From Bacillaceae bacterium S4-13-56 (lineage in GTDB: Bacteria > Bacillota > Bacilli > Bacillales > JAWJLM01): 33,150 nucleotides of DNA. The notes beneath the pieces are model-generated. The model was not told the origin of the DNA. It made no database searches and was given only the letters and a program-made list of their open reading frames with translations. Each line of letters starts with the position of its first letter. Positions within the stretch are counted from its first letter, which is position 1. The position numbers and the translations under genes are program-made. The stretch lies in contig JAWJLM010000044.1 of NCBI GenBank assembly GCA_040191315.1, forward strand, positions 1-33,150, read 5' to 3'. Positions 9,603-17,169 of the stretch are shown here, one piece after another.

Positions 9603-9887
9603 TCTCATCATCTCCTCCTTAAAATATTATGACGGAACTCATTCTACTGTATATTTTCTTATCTATTATGACCGTTTCGTTGCTGACAAAAGAAAAAATG
9701 CCCTCCCATTTTTAATAATACATAAGAAAGGGAAAGATCCGTTCGCGAATTATCATAACGTTTAGACCTTTGAATGTCAATGTTTGTCGGACTTAATAAC
9801 ATAGGGTTCTGGTGTTTTATCATACCTTCTTTTCCAAATTTATAACCAAGATTTATTATAAGGATTTCGCCTATTTCAAAAATTAGT
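9603..9887. other. Divergent metK/pckA intergenic region, no gene seen
   Basis: I see no convincing coding sequence. On the minus strand a short AT-rich hairpin AAAAATG-GGAGGG-CATTTTT lies near 9695-9716. The hallmark strands of a SAM-I riboswitch (AGGTGGAGGGA, GATGAAGCCCGGCAACC) are absent. A clear metK promoter was not found. Confidence 0.5.
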
Positions 9888-9888
9888 A

Positions 9889-9916
9889 TGTACAATTTAA
9901 AATAATGTGTTATACT
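9889..9916 (+). promoter_or_regulatory. pckA promoter with CcpN-type operator on the -10
   Basis: -35 TGTACA (9889-9894), 16-nt spacer, -10 TATACT (9911-9916). The 11-mer TGTGTTATACT at 9906-9916 agrees at every position with TRTGHYATAYW, the consensus I recall for CcpN, which represses gluconeogenic genes pckA and gapB in B. subtilis under glycolytic conditions. A weaker partner (ACTGGTATATC, 9935-9945) lies 29 bp downstream. Operator match is seen; CcpN control is inferred. Confidence 0.7.
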
Positions 9917-9983
9917 AATTAACAAATTATACCCACTGGTATATCCTAATAAAGAATACTTTTGGTAAAGGAAGGGTTCATAA

Positions 9984-11570
9984 ATGAGTATGACGGAAAA
10001 AACATTATCTGTAGAGGGATTGTTACATCATCATCAAACACAACCAAATATCTCTATAGCAAGTCTTGTTGAGAAAATCATCATGAAACGAGAAGGCATT
10101 TTGACTTCAACAGGAGCTATTCAGGCAACCACAGGAAAATATACAGGTCGATCCCCAAAAGACAAATTCATCGTATCTGATTCTATGACCAAGGATAAAG
10201 TAGATTGGGGTAAAGTAAACCAGCCAATGGAAAGTGGTACTTTTGAAAGGTTATTGGAAAAAGTACTTCACTATCTTCGAAAGAAAAACGAGATTTTTCT
10301 ATTCAAAGGATATGCTGGAGTCGACCCTAAACACCGTCTTCCAATACAGGTTATTAATGAATTAGCATGGCACAATTTATTTGCCAGACAATTATTTGTG
10401 CGCCCAACTGAAGAAGAACTTACTTCACACCAATCAGATTTTACGATCATTTCAGCTCCTAACTTCAAAGCAGATCCACAAATAGATGGCACTAATTCTG
10501 AAACGTTTATTATTATTTCATTTACTCACAAAATAGTTTTAATTGGTGGTACTGAATATGCAGGTGAAATGAAGAAATCTATTTTTTCTGTCATGAATTA
10601 TCTCTTACCACAACAAAACATTTTACCGATGCATTGTTCTGCTAATGTTGGACGTGAGGGAGATGTAGCCTTATTCTTTGGTTTGTCTGGAACGGGTAAG
10701 ACAACTCTTTCTGCCGATCCTCACCGAAAGCTAATTGGAGATGACGAACACGCATGGTCAAGAAATGGCATTTTTAATATTGAGGGTGGATGTTATGCAA
10801 AATGCATTCAACTCTCTAAAGAAAAAGAACCACAGATCTATAATGCGATTACGTTTGGTTCTGTACTTGAAAATGTCATCATTGACAATAAGACCGGTCT
10901 TCCCGACTATGACAACACTGTTTTAACTGAAAATACAAGAGCAGCTTACCCACTTCAAAATATGGATAACATTGTAGATCCGGGTATAGCAGGGCATCCA
11001 AGGACCATTATATTTTTAACTGCTGATGCATTTGGGGTATTGCCACCCATCAGTAAACTCTCAAAAGAGCAAGCCATGTACCACTTCTTAAGTGGGTATA
11101 CTAGTAAACTCGCAGGTACTGAGCGCGGTGTAACTGAGCCTGAAGCAACCTTCTCTACCTGCTTTGGCGCTCCTTTCCTTCCGCTTCCTGCTTATGTATA
11201 TGCGAAGATGCTTGGTGAAAAGATAAATCAGCATAATGTTCAAGTATATTTAGTGAACACCGGATGGACTGGTGGCTCCTACGGAAAAGGGCAGCGAATG
11301 AATTTGTCTTATACAAGAGCGATGGTTCATGCAGCTTTAGATGGAGAACTAAAAGATGTAGAAACCTATACAGATCCCATTTTCGGATTGGATATTCCGA
11401 TCCATTGTCCGGGGGTTCCTAGCAAATATATGATTCCTTCTGAGACTTGGGAGGATAAACAGGCTTATCTAAATAAAGCTAAAGAATTAGCCAGTCAGTT
11501 CCATGAAAACTTCTCAAAGTTTGATCAAATAAATCCCGAAATCAAGCAGGCTGGCCCCGTTTATCGCTAA
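9984..11570 (+). CDS. pckA: Phosphoenolpyruvate carboxykinase (ATP)
   Basis: A 528-residue enzyme converting oxaloacetate plus ATP to phosphoenolpyruvate, CO2 and ADP, the entry step of gluconeogenesis. Visible motifs: TGRSPKDKF near the N-terminus, the substrate/metal block [12 protein letters not shown], the kinase-type P-loop GLSGTGKTT (233-241) and GDDEHAW. Length equals the B. subtilis enzyme within one residue. The start at 9984 has GGAAGGG seven bases before it; the next in-frame ATG is two codons later. Promoter carries a CcpN-type operator, so repression on glucose is expected. Three hairpins follow the stop. Confidence 0.97.
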   Translation: MSMTEKTLSVEGLLHHHQTQPNISIASLVEKIIMKREGILTSTGAIQATTGKYTGRSPKDKFIVSDSMTKDKVDWGKVNQPMESGTFERLLEKVLHYLRKKNEIFLFKGYAGVDPKHRLPIQVINELAWHNLFARQLFVRPTEEELTSHQSDFTIISAPNFKADPQIDGTNSETFIIISFTHKIVLIGGTEYAGEMKKSIFSVMNYLLPQQNILPMHCSANVGREGDVALFFGLSGTGKTTLSADPHRKLIGDDEHAWSRNGIFNIEGGCYAKCIQLSKEKEPQIYNAITFGSVLENVIIDNKTGLPDYDNTVLTENTRAAYPLQNMDNIVDPGIAGHPRTIIFLTADAFGVLPPISKLSKEQAMYHFLSGYTSKLAGTERGVTEPEATFSTCFGAPFLPLPAYVYAKMLGEKINQHNVQVYLVNTGWTGGSYGKGQRMNLSYTRAMVHAALDGELKDVETYTDPIFGLDIPIHCPGVPSKYMIPSETWEDKQAYLNKAKELASQFHENFSKFDQINPEIKQAGPVYR

Positions 11571-11610
11571 GATTTATAACTAGTAAGTTTGAAAAATTGT
11601 GACCCCATCT

Positions 11611-11695
11611 CCTTGTCAAAACAAGGTAGATTGAATATATTCCTTCTTCCCCAAAGAAGGAGTAACTTATAAATCCCCCATTCAATGGGGGATTT
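11611..11695. terminator. Three serial hairpins between pckA and ytmA
   Basis: CCTTGT/ACAAGG (11611-11626), TCCTTCTT/AAGAAGGA (11641-11661) and a 10-bp stem AAATCCCCCA/TGGGGGATTT (11671-11695). The last overlaps the ytmA stop codon by two bases. They separate convergent genes; the third is the likeliest terminator, though neither side has a long T-run. Confidence 0.65.
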
Positions 11696-12503
11696 ATTCA
11701 TTTCTTTTCATCCATTGACACAACTCCATTACAACCTGTCGATTAAGAGGAGGTGGAAAGTAATGCGTGACATCAGGAAATGACCAAAAGTCATAGAAAG
11801 CACCCCATTTTTCACAAGTACTTTTTAATCGAATGGCATGTTCAAATGACACATTTTGGTCTTTCTCTCCGTGAATAATTAATAAAGGGGCACTTAGTTG
11901 GCTTAAAGAAGACAATGGTGTTCTCTGCTCATACCCTTCTGGATTCTTTTTTGGATTTCCTCCAACGACTCGCTTAAGCATTCTCCTTAAATCAACTCTC
12001 TCCTCATAGGTTAAAGAAAGATCACTTACACCACCCCATGTAACTACACTCGTTGTTTCTTCAGGAAGATAAATGGCAGACCACAAAGCCATCATACCCC
12101 CTCTGGAAAATCCAAACACATGTAGCTTTCCATTCCATTTTGGATGACTCATTAAAACTCCTGCCGCTTCGATTGCGTCAAAGCGATCATGTAATCCGAA
12201 GTCCTCTCTGCCCTCCCCACCCATATTTCCTCGATAAAAAGGAGCAATTACCATAAAACCTTCACTAGCAAATTGTATTAACCTTCCTAGCCGTACCTTT
12301 CCAACCTGCTTGATCCCACCTCTTAAATATAAAAAACCAGAATAGGTACTCTCAGATTTAGGTTCAACAAGAAAGGCCTTAACTTTTTTATCCTGACTAT
12401 AATAACTCACTACATATACATTCATTCCTGGATGCGGAGAAGGAAAGGGCTCAAATTTATACTTTTCTTCCTTGAAATGAAGATTTAACATATAGGCATT
12501 CAT
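11694..12503 (-). CDS. ytmA: Prolyl-oligopeptidase-type alpha/beta hydrolase (YtmA)
   Basis: A 269-residue serine hydrolase of the S9/DLH-like group. The nucleophile elbow is GFSRGG (Ser133), with Asp215 (HGEKDQN) and His247 (DVTHYF) completing a triad. Unlike true prolyl oligopeptidases it has no beta-propeller domain, only the catalytic domain. Substrate unknown; an acyl- or peptide-hydrolase is all that can be said. The ATG at 12501-12503 follows AAAGGAG at good spacing; an upstream in-frame ATG at 12527 has none. It matches ytmA of B. subtilis in position near pckA. Ends within the terminator shared with pckA. Confidence 0.8.
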   Translation of the reverse strand: MNAYMLNLHFKEEKYKFEPFPSPHPGMNVYVVSYYSQDKKVKAFLVEPKSESTYSGFLYLRGGIKQVGKVRLGRLIQFASEGFMVIAPFYRGNMGGEGREDFGLHDRFDAIEAAGVLMSHPKWNGKLHVFGFSRGGMMALWSAIYLPEETTSVVTWGGVSDLSLTYEERVDLRRMLKRVVGGNPKKNPEGYEQRTPLSSLSQLSAPLLIIHGEKDQNVSFEHAIRLKSTCEKWGAFYDFWSFPDVTHYFPPPLNRQVVMELCQWMKRNE

Positions 12504-12553
12504 ACAATTTCTCCTTTTTTCATACAATCCTGTTATTTTTTACGCAGAAAATA

Positions 12554-12721
12554 TATGTAAAACTATTCGAAAAACTTAGCATATCTCTGAAAGGACTCTT
12601 GAAAGCGTATTTTTGCTTTCTTAGAAGTTCCTTATACTCTGGTGCAAATCCTAATGGAGAAAGCCTTAGTTTTACTTATACTATCAACCGTAAAGTTATA
12701 AATAGCTGCTACTATAAAAAA
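12554..12721 (+). repeat. Dispersed repeat A, copy 2
   Basis: Related to 3441-3556, sharing both outer blocks, with AAAGTTATAAATAGCTG identical (12692-12708). This copy carries extra middle sequence including a hairpin GAAAGC/GCTTTC (12601-12620). A 15-codon frame ATGGAGAAAGCC...TAA (12654-12701) lies in the right block; the same frame in copy 1 stops after four codons, so coding is doubtful. It sits between the ytkD terminator and the ytmA start. Confidence 0.6.
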
Positions 12722-12742
12722 TAAGCTCGCCTATTGGCGGCT
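12716..12742 (-). terminator. Terminator of ytkD
   Basis: Minus-strand hairpin AGCCGCC-AATA-GGCGAGCT (one bulged A), followed by TTATTTTTT, just after the ytkD stop. Confidence 0.75.
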
Positions 12743-12748
12743 CATTCA

Positions 12749-13225
12749 TTAATTAAAATAGTCTTGTTTTTGAATATATTTAATACTTTGAACTAAGACT
12801 TGGTCCTTCATCATAAAACTATATTCCGCATCTTCTTGTATAGAAGAAGGTAATTCTTTCAAGAGAACTGGTCCTCTTGTTTCAAAAAAATGCGGATGGC
12901 TATTGAGCTCGTCAATACTTGCAAAATAAATATTTTTAATAACTTCGCCACCTTTTCCATCTACAAAATATTGTCCTACATAATGAATGCTCCCAATTTT
13001 TCCTCCAGTTTCTTCGTCAACTTCACGGATAGCTGCCTGTCTGGCATCTTCTCCTATCTCTACCTTTCCACCTGGAAATTCAATACCTCTCTCCTTGTGT
13101 TGGGTTAGAAGCCACTGTCCTTTGTAACGACAGATTACCCATACATGTTTTGGATCCTTTGAAAAAGGATGATTTTCGAAAGATAGTTTCACTTCATTCT
13201 GATAATAATCTTGAAATATCATCAT
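12749..13225 (-). CDS. ytkD: Nudix nucleoside triphosphatase (YtkD, 8-oxo-dGTPase-like)
   Basis: A 158-residue Nudix hydrolase with a complete box Gx5Ex7REVxEExG from Gly53 to Gly74 (GGKVEIGE then REVDEETG). The blocks PKHVWVICRY, FPGGKVE and VKNIYFA-like IKNIYFA match B. subtilis YtkD, which hydrolyses (d)NTPs including 8-oxo-dGTP and so limits oxidative mutagenesis; activity here is inferred. Two ATG codons open the frame; the first is kept. The Shine-Dalgarno is poor (GTGGG), and that stretch is one arm of an 11-bp inverted repeat (13230-13240 with 13366-13376), which could affect initiation. Single gene with its own terminator. Confidence 0.88.
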   Translation of the reverse strand: MMIFQDYYQNEVKLSFENHPFSKDPKHVWVICRYKGQWLLTQHKERGIEFPGGKVEIGEDARQAAIREVDEETGGKIGSIHYVGQYFVDGKGGEVIKNIYFASIDELNSHPHFFETRGPVLLKELPSSIQEDAEYSFMMKDQVLVQSIKYIQKQDYFN

Positions 13226-13229
13226 TTAA

Positions 13230-13376
13230 CCCACTGCTTTCTATTCATTTACAAATCATTGACTTGTTTCATTTATCATACCCCAGAATCATCAGCTATT
13301 TCTAATTGTATGATATAAGTACCATTCCTAGCATCCATGATTCTTTTCTGACAACTCCCACAGCTAAAGCAGTGGG
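13230..13376. mobile_element. Possible 147-bp relic bounded by inverted repeats, IS200/IS605-like end
   Basis: CCCACTGCTTT (13230-13240) and AAAGCAGTGGG (13366-13376) are perfect inverted repeats. The right arm also belongs to a local hairpin CCCACAGCT-AA-AGCAGTGGG (13357-13376), of the kind found at ends of IS200/IS605-family and TnpB-type elements. No transposase or TnpB frame remains, so this would be a non-autonomous or decayed piece. The alternative is a fold in the ytkD leader. Confidence 0.35.
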
Positions 13377-13666
13377 GTGGTTCTAGGATACTAACAAGCT
13401 TCTCTGTAATCGACATATTCTGTGAACCTCTCCTACTAAATCAAAGATTTTGAAGGAGAATTATCGATAATTTTTGTTAAAAAGTGATTTGAATGAATCT
13501 TTACAAAGAGTAAAAGAGATCATTTTTATTAGAAAAGTTTATTACCCTGTAATTATCATATCAAGGAGATTTCCCCCTTTTAATTTCTTCTTAATCTCCT
13601 ATTCCTTTTTTAAAAGGGGGATTAAACCTTTTTTCATATTGGAAACACAGATCTATTTAGGCAACA
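13377..13666. other. Non-coding stretch with interleaved inverted repeats
   Basis: No supported gene. Two inverted repeats interleave: AGGAGATT (13564-13571) with AATCTCCT (13593-13600), and CCCCCTTTTAA (13573-13583) with TTAAAAGGGGG (13610-13620), giving the order a-b-a'-b' of an H-type pseudoknot. A plus-strand run of six T lies about 8 nt after the last arm. Confidence 0.5.
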
Positions 13667-14002
13667 CTACAAGTTTTCATGAAAAAACGCATCCCCTGAA
13701 GTAGACTTTATGGAAGAAATAAATTCTCGCGTTTTTTCATCACCAAGTTCCTGTATCATAGAAATAATCTTTTCTAACCCGGAATCCACCCGATCGTTTG
13801 GCTTATCATTATGATATTCAACAAATGGTACATGTGCCCTTAAAAAAGCTCCAACGTCATCTTTATATACTTCATCAAACGCTTCCCGTAACTTAATGAC
13901 CTCCTCTGGGGTTGCATATATCGTAAATATGTCATTGTTCCCATTGTGTATTTGTGAAATTTCTTGAGTACCTAAATTTACATAAAATTTTCTCTTTTCC
14001 AC
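13667..14002 (-). CDS. Small conserved-looking protein of unknown function
   Basis: A 111-residue soluble, acidic protein with no Cys, no membrane segment and no motif I can assign. It has a beta-rich start (RKFYVNLGTQEISQI), a middle with HVPFVEYHNDKPNDR and helical C-terminal half. A GTG start at 14000-14002 is preferred because AAGGAG lies ten bases before it; another GTG at 14011 is only one base from that site. It is divergent from the small gene at 14124, with about 120 bp between. No function is proposed. Confidence 0.6.
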   Translation of the reverse strand: MEKRKFYVNLGTQEISQIHNGNNDIFTIYATPEEVIKLREAFDEVYKDDVGAFLRAHVPFVEYHNDKPNDRVDSGLEKIISMIQELGDEKTREFISSIKSTSGDAFFHENL

Positions 14003-14123
14003 TAAAGTCACACTCCTTTATCTATACTTTTTGCAAACTTCTTTGATTTATGAACAACTTTTGACTCATTTGTGCATATGGTATCTACAAAAGGAAAGCG
14101 GTTACAAAAGAAAGGGAGATTCG

Positions 14124-14357
14124 ATGAAAATTGCAGATCATGTGTTAGAGCTTTATCTTAAATACTTTGAAGACCCGAGCGATGTATCCACTTTCATTAC
14201 ACTACTTTTGGAGCAATATGACCAGGAAGACCTACTAAAGATGCTCAACAAGGCCCCAAAGGATGAATTAGAAGAAATACTTCGTTTATATTTAATTCCG
14301 CATCTTATGAAGGAAGTAAGCCAGTCTATTTCCAAAAAACATTCTGCGGCAAATTAA
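14124..14357 (+). CDS. Small acidic helical protein, possibly DUF6154-like
   Basis: A 77-residue protein, predicted mainly alpha-helical and rich in D, E and L, for example EQYDQEDLLKML and DELEEILRLYL. It contains no Cys and no membrane segment. Its start MKIADHVLELY and the ending of a short Lys-rich tail recall the DUF6154 family of small Bacillus proteins, but I hold this weakly. AAGGGAG precedes the ATG at good spacing; an upstream in-frame ATG at 14031 would lie in the promoter region. A clear terminator lies 160 bp after the stop. Function unknown. Confidence 0.65.
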   Translation: MKIADHVLELYLKYFEDPSDVSTFITLLLEQYDQEDLLKMLNKAPKDELEEILRLYLIPHLMKEVSQSISKKHSAAN

Positions 14358-14516
14358 TATGTACTAATAGATTAACCACTAGACAAATTTATTGAATATT
14401 ATCATTTTCTCCATTTCAGGAATCACTTATCAATACCGATTACACATTTTGTTCACACTTTAGAAACTCGCCCATCTACATATGGGGTGATTATTTCAAT
14501 AAGAACCCTTTAAGAG

Positions 14517-14545
14517 AACTGAGCACCCATTTGCTCAGTTTTTTT
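14517..14545 (+). terminator. Terminator downstream of the small gene at 14124
   Basis: A 9-bp stem AACTGAGCA/TGCTCAGTT (14517-14525 with 14532-14540) followed by seven T. Classic intrinsic terminator on the plus strand. Confidence 0.9.
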
Positions 14546-14565
14546 ATGAAGATAAAGTATAAAAT

Positions 14566-14698
14566 TTTGTCTAGCTCCAGCGAAAAAGCTTCCTCGATTA
14601 ATCTTCGAAGTTTTTGCCCCGAGTAAGGAAAGCTACATAGAGCTACTTCGCAGAAACAAGTGCTTTCCTTGTTTCGAAGGGCGCTTGCGCTTTTCTTA
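14566..14698 (+). repeat. Intergenic repeat C, complete-looking copy
   Basis: This segment begins TTTGTCTAGCTCCAGCG and ends GGCGCTTGCGCTTTTCTTA. The 19-bp right end (14680-14698) recurs in inverse orientation at 33062-33080. Inside lies an 8-bp hairpin GAAACAAG/CTTGTTTC (14653-14660 with 14668-14675). I recognise the two ends as those of a repeat scattered through many Bacillaceae genomes; no protein is encoded. Confidence 0.7.
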
Positions 14699-14762
14699 AC
14701 TATCAGAATTAAACTTTATTCAGTTGATACTAAACGAAAAAATTAAGCATTTGCCATTAGGA

Positions 14763-14784
14763 CTTGGCGTTAAGCCGAGTTTTT
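14763..14784 (+). terminator. Small orphan terminator-like hairpin
   Basis: Stem CTTGGC/GCCGAG (14763-14768 with 14774-14779; one wobble pair) followed by five T. No gene ends here, so it may close read-through from the left or a short RNA. Confidence 0.5.
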
Positions 14785-14810
14785 CTAATCCCTCTCGAAC
14801 GGTGACTGAT

Positions 14811-14853
14811 TGATTTCACTTTATGAATTTTATGTGACATGTGTGTGAAATCA
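14811..14853. promoter_or_regulatory. Perfect 9-bp inverted repeat upstream of feoA
   Basis: TGATTTCAC (14811-14819) and GTGAAATCA (14845-14853), 25 bp apart, just upstream of the Fur-type boxes. Spacing of the arm centres is 34 bp, near three helical turns. It does not match the Fur pattern, so a second regulator is possible. Confidence 0.4.
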
Positions 14854-14859
14854 CAACAA

Positions 14860-14903
14860 TGATAATGAATCTCATTATATAATCTAATTGAAAATGATTT
14901 TCG
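14860..14903 (+). promoter_or_regulatory. feo promoter region with two Fur-type boxes
   Basis: TGATAATGAATCTCA (14860-14874) matches the 7-1-7 Fur pattern TGATAATNATTATCA except at two positions. TGAAAATGATTTTCG (14889-14903) is a weaker second match. A -10 TATAAT (14878-14883) lies between them. Binding of iron-loaded Fur to both would cover the promoter. The -35 is not clear. Confidence 0.75.
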
Positions 14904-14928
14904 TTGCTTAATAGGGGGAATGACTGAG

Positions 14929-15165
14929 ATGCAATTATATCAAATTCCATTAGGTCAAAAAGCTAAAGTAAAAGATCTATCCGGGTGTCAATTACTTACT
15001 CAAAAACGACTTAATCACTTAGGAATTTTTGAAAATGCCGAAATCTGTATACAAAATAAACTTCCCTTTGGTGGTCCTTGCATGATTACCTGTAATGGAC
15101 AGTGTATCAGTATTCGAAAAGAAACCGCCAGTTTAATAGATGTGGAGGAGATCCTATGCAAGTAG
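14929..15165 (+). CDS. feoA: Ferrous iron transport protein FeoA
   Basis: A 78-residue cytoplasmic SH3-like FeoA-domain protein that supports FeoB in Fe(II) uptake. The family pattern is seen in a hydrophobic start, LTQKRLNHLGIFENAEI and a final stretch with VEEIL. The ATG at 14929 is preferred since the GGGGG at 14914-14918 lies ten bases before it; the ATG at 14920 is only one base from that site. It is first in the feoA-feoB operon, and its last codons overlap the feoB start (ATGCAAGTAG). Control by iron through the two Fur-type boxes is expected. Confidence 0.9.
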   Translation: MQLYQIPLGQKAKVKDLSGCQLLTQKRLNHLGIFENAEICIQNKLPFGGPCMITCNGQCISIRKETASLIDVEEILCK

Positions 15166-17156
15166 CTCTATTTGGAAACCCTAACACTGGGAAAACTTCT
15201 CTATTTAATGCGCTAACTGGATCCTATGAGTACGTTGGAAACTGGAGCGGGGTTACAGTTGAAAAAAAAGTTGGTCTCTTTAGAAATGGGAAAGGACATC
15301 TCATCGACCTTCCAGGAGTATATACACTGAATCCTATTTCAAAGGACGAATCTGTAGTTTCAAATTTTTTACTTCATGAATCATTTCAGGAAATTTTAAA
15401 CATTGTGGATGCTTCTCAGTTAAAAAGAAATTTGCAGCTAACCCTTCAACTACTGGAGTTTGGAAAACCAGTTATCATTGGATTAAACATGACAGATGTT
15501 GCAAAACAGAGAGGGATAGTCGTTCATGAGCAAAAATTAAGCAATAAATTAAAGCTTCCTGTCATCCCCATCATTGCTAGAAATGGAACAGGTGTAAAAT
15601 TACTTGAAAATAGTCTTACTGATTCAGTTGATAAAGAAAAAGTGTCATTTGCCATTTACTATGGTGGAATTATCGAAAAGGCAATCGATCAGATCTCTAG
15701 ACTTCTAACAGAAACCTCCCACCAAAAACGTTGGTTAGCTATCCAATTTTTAGAGGATAACCCAATGGTGGTCGACTATTTGCATGAGAAAGAGAACATT
15801 GAAAAGTTGAAATTGATCAAAGAAAATTGTTCAAATGAATTAAAGCTGACAGAGGATATTTCATTATCAAGGAAAATATATCAAATTAGAGATCAGTTTA
15901 TCGAGGATATTTTAAATGACTGTATAGATATAAGTGACAGCGCAACAAACAAAACATTAACAGAAAAAATCGATCAAATTGTTACCCATAAGTTTTTAGG
16001 TATTCCAATATTTATTGGACTTATGTATCTCATGTTTATGCTTACATTCAATTGGTTGGGGTTCCCCCTATCTGACAAATTAGATGCCTTTTTCAGCGGT
16101 CCACTAACTAATGGAACTGAATTTATTTTAAGTCAGGTGGGTGCAAGTCCATTTATACATGCTTTACTTGTCGATGGTATTATAGCTGGGGTTGGTGGGG
16201 TTTTAGTCTTCGTTCCTCAAATCTTTATACTCTTCCTTTTTATATCACTTCTCGAGGATTCGGGTTATATGGCAAGGGTAGCAACTGTAATGGACCGTCT
16301 CATGCAAGGGTTAGGCTTAAACGGTAAAGCATTTATTCCTATGATTATTGGTTTTGGATGTAATGTCCCAGGTGTTATGGCTGCCCGTACAGTTGAAGAA
16401 CCTAAAGAGAGGTTGTTAACCATATTGTTGACACCAATGATGTCTTGCTCCGCACGATTGCCTGTATACGCTCTTTTCGTAGCGGCTTTCTTTGCTCAGC
16501 AACAAGCTGCGGTTGTTTTAACACTTTATATTATGGGGATTGTCATCGCCATGTTGTTAGCAAAGCTATTTTCCAACACCATTTTAAAGCATGAAGAATC
16601 CTTTTTTGTTATTGAACTTCCTCCTTACCGTTTTCCACAATGGAAAACACTATGGAGAAGTACTTGGGAAAAAGGAAAGGGCTTTGTTAGAAAAGCAGGT
16701 ACCTTTATTTTTGCAGGTTCCGTATTTATTTGGTTGTTATCCTATTCTGGACCAAGCGGACTAAATGTTCCGATGGACGAAAGCTTTTTGGCTATGATTG
16801 GTGGCTTAATAGCACCTATTCTAGAACCACTTGGATTTGGTACATGGCAAGCAGGAGTAGCGTTACTTACTGGATTTTTAGCTAAAGAAGTAGTAGTAGC
16901 TACAATGGCTATTGTATATGCAGTCCCAGAAGCATCGATAACATCAGTATTGCTAGAGACCTTTACACCAATTTCTGCTTTTAGCTTTATGGTATTTGTG
17001 CTTTTATATACACCGTGTTTGGCTACCGTTGCAACTATAAGTCGAGAGTCCGGATCCAGAAAAATCACTTTCTTTAACATTGCTTATTCCTTAGTACTAG
17101 CATATATTCTATCGCTTATTATTTATCAAGTTGGATCCTGGTTCACGGGAATGTAA
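15156..17156 (+). CDS. feoB: Ferrous iron transporter FeoB
   Basis: A 666-residue membrane protein importing Fe(II). The N-terminal G-protein domain has G1 GNPNTGKT (7-14), the switch region WSGVTVEK, G3 DLPG (51-54) and G4 NMTD (111-114). The membrane part begins near residue 275 and holds the Gate motif with GFGCNVPG (399-406, Cys402), proposed in this family to line the iron path, and several further helices. Length is slightly under the E. coli protein (773) but usual for Firmicutes. The ATG overlaps the feoA end by ten bases, with GGAGGAG upstream, so the two are translationally coupled. It is followed after 13 bp by a Cys-rich peptide gene. Confidence 0.97.
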   Translation: MQVALFGNPNTGKTSLFNALTGSYEYVGNWSGVTVEKKVGLFRNGKGHLIDLPGVYTLNPISKDESVVSNFLLHESFQEILNIVDASQLKRNLQLTLQLLEFGKPVIIGLNMTDVAKQRGIVVHEQKLSNKLKLPVIPIIARNGTGVKLLENSLTDSVDKEKVSFAIYYGGIIEKAIDQISRLLTETSHQKRWLAIQFLEDNPMVVDYLHEKENIEKLKLIKENCSNELKLTEDISLSRKIYQIRDQFIEDILNDCIDISDSATNKTLTEKIDQIVTHKFLGIPIFIGLMYLMFMLTFNWLGFPLSDKLDAFFSGPLTNGTEFILSQVGASPFIHALLVDGIIAGVGGVLVFVPQIFILFLFISLLEDSGYMARVATVMDRLMQGLGLNGKAFIPMIIGFGCNVPGVMAARTVEEPKERLLTILLTPMMSCSARLPVYALFVAAFFAQQQAAVVLTLYIMGIVIAMLLAKLFSNTILKHEESFFVIELPPYRFPQWKTLWRSTWEKGKGFVRKAGTFIFAGSVFIWLLSYSGPSGLNVPMDESFLAMIGGLIAPILEPLGFGTWQAGVALLTGFLAKEVVVATMAIVYAVPEASITSVLLETFTPISAFSFMVFVLLYTPCLATVATISRESGSRKITFFNIAYSLVLAYILSLIIYQVGSWFTGM

Positions 17157-17169
17157 GGAGATGATTTCA

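Noticed and set aside
9659-9925. Minus-strand open frame of 88 codons upstream of metK
   Set aside because: It overlaps the pckA promoter/operator, has poor ribosome binding sites for its possible starts and a composition unlike the neighbours; treated as chance.
12654-12701. 15-codon frame in repeat A copy 2 as a small-peptide gene
   Set aside because: No Shine-Dalgarno is seen, and the frame stops after four codons in the other copy.
13474-13704. Plus-strand open frame of 76 codons
   Set aside because: No ribosome binding site, Phe/Ile-rich low-complexity content, and it runs through the interleaved inverted repeats and into the opposite gene.
14845-14856. FNR site in the feo upstream region (TGTGA...TCACA)
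   Set aside because: The two half sites are only two bases apart, not the six that an FNR/Crp-type site needs.
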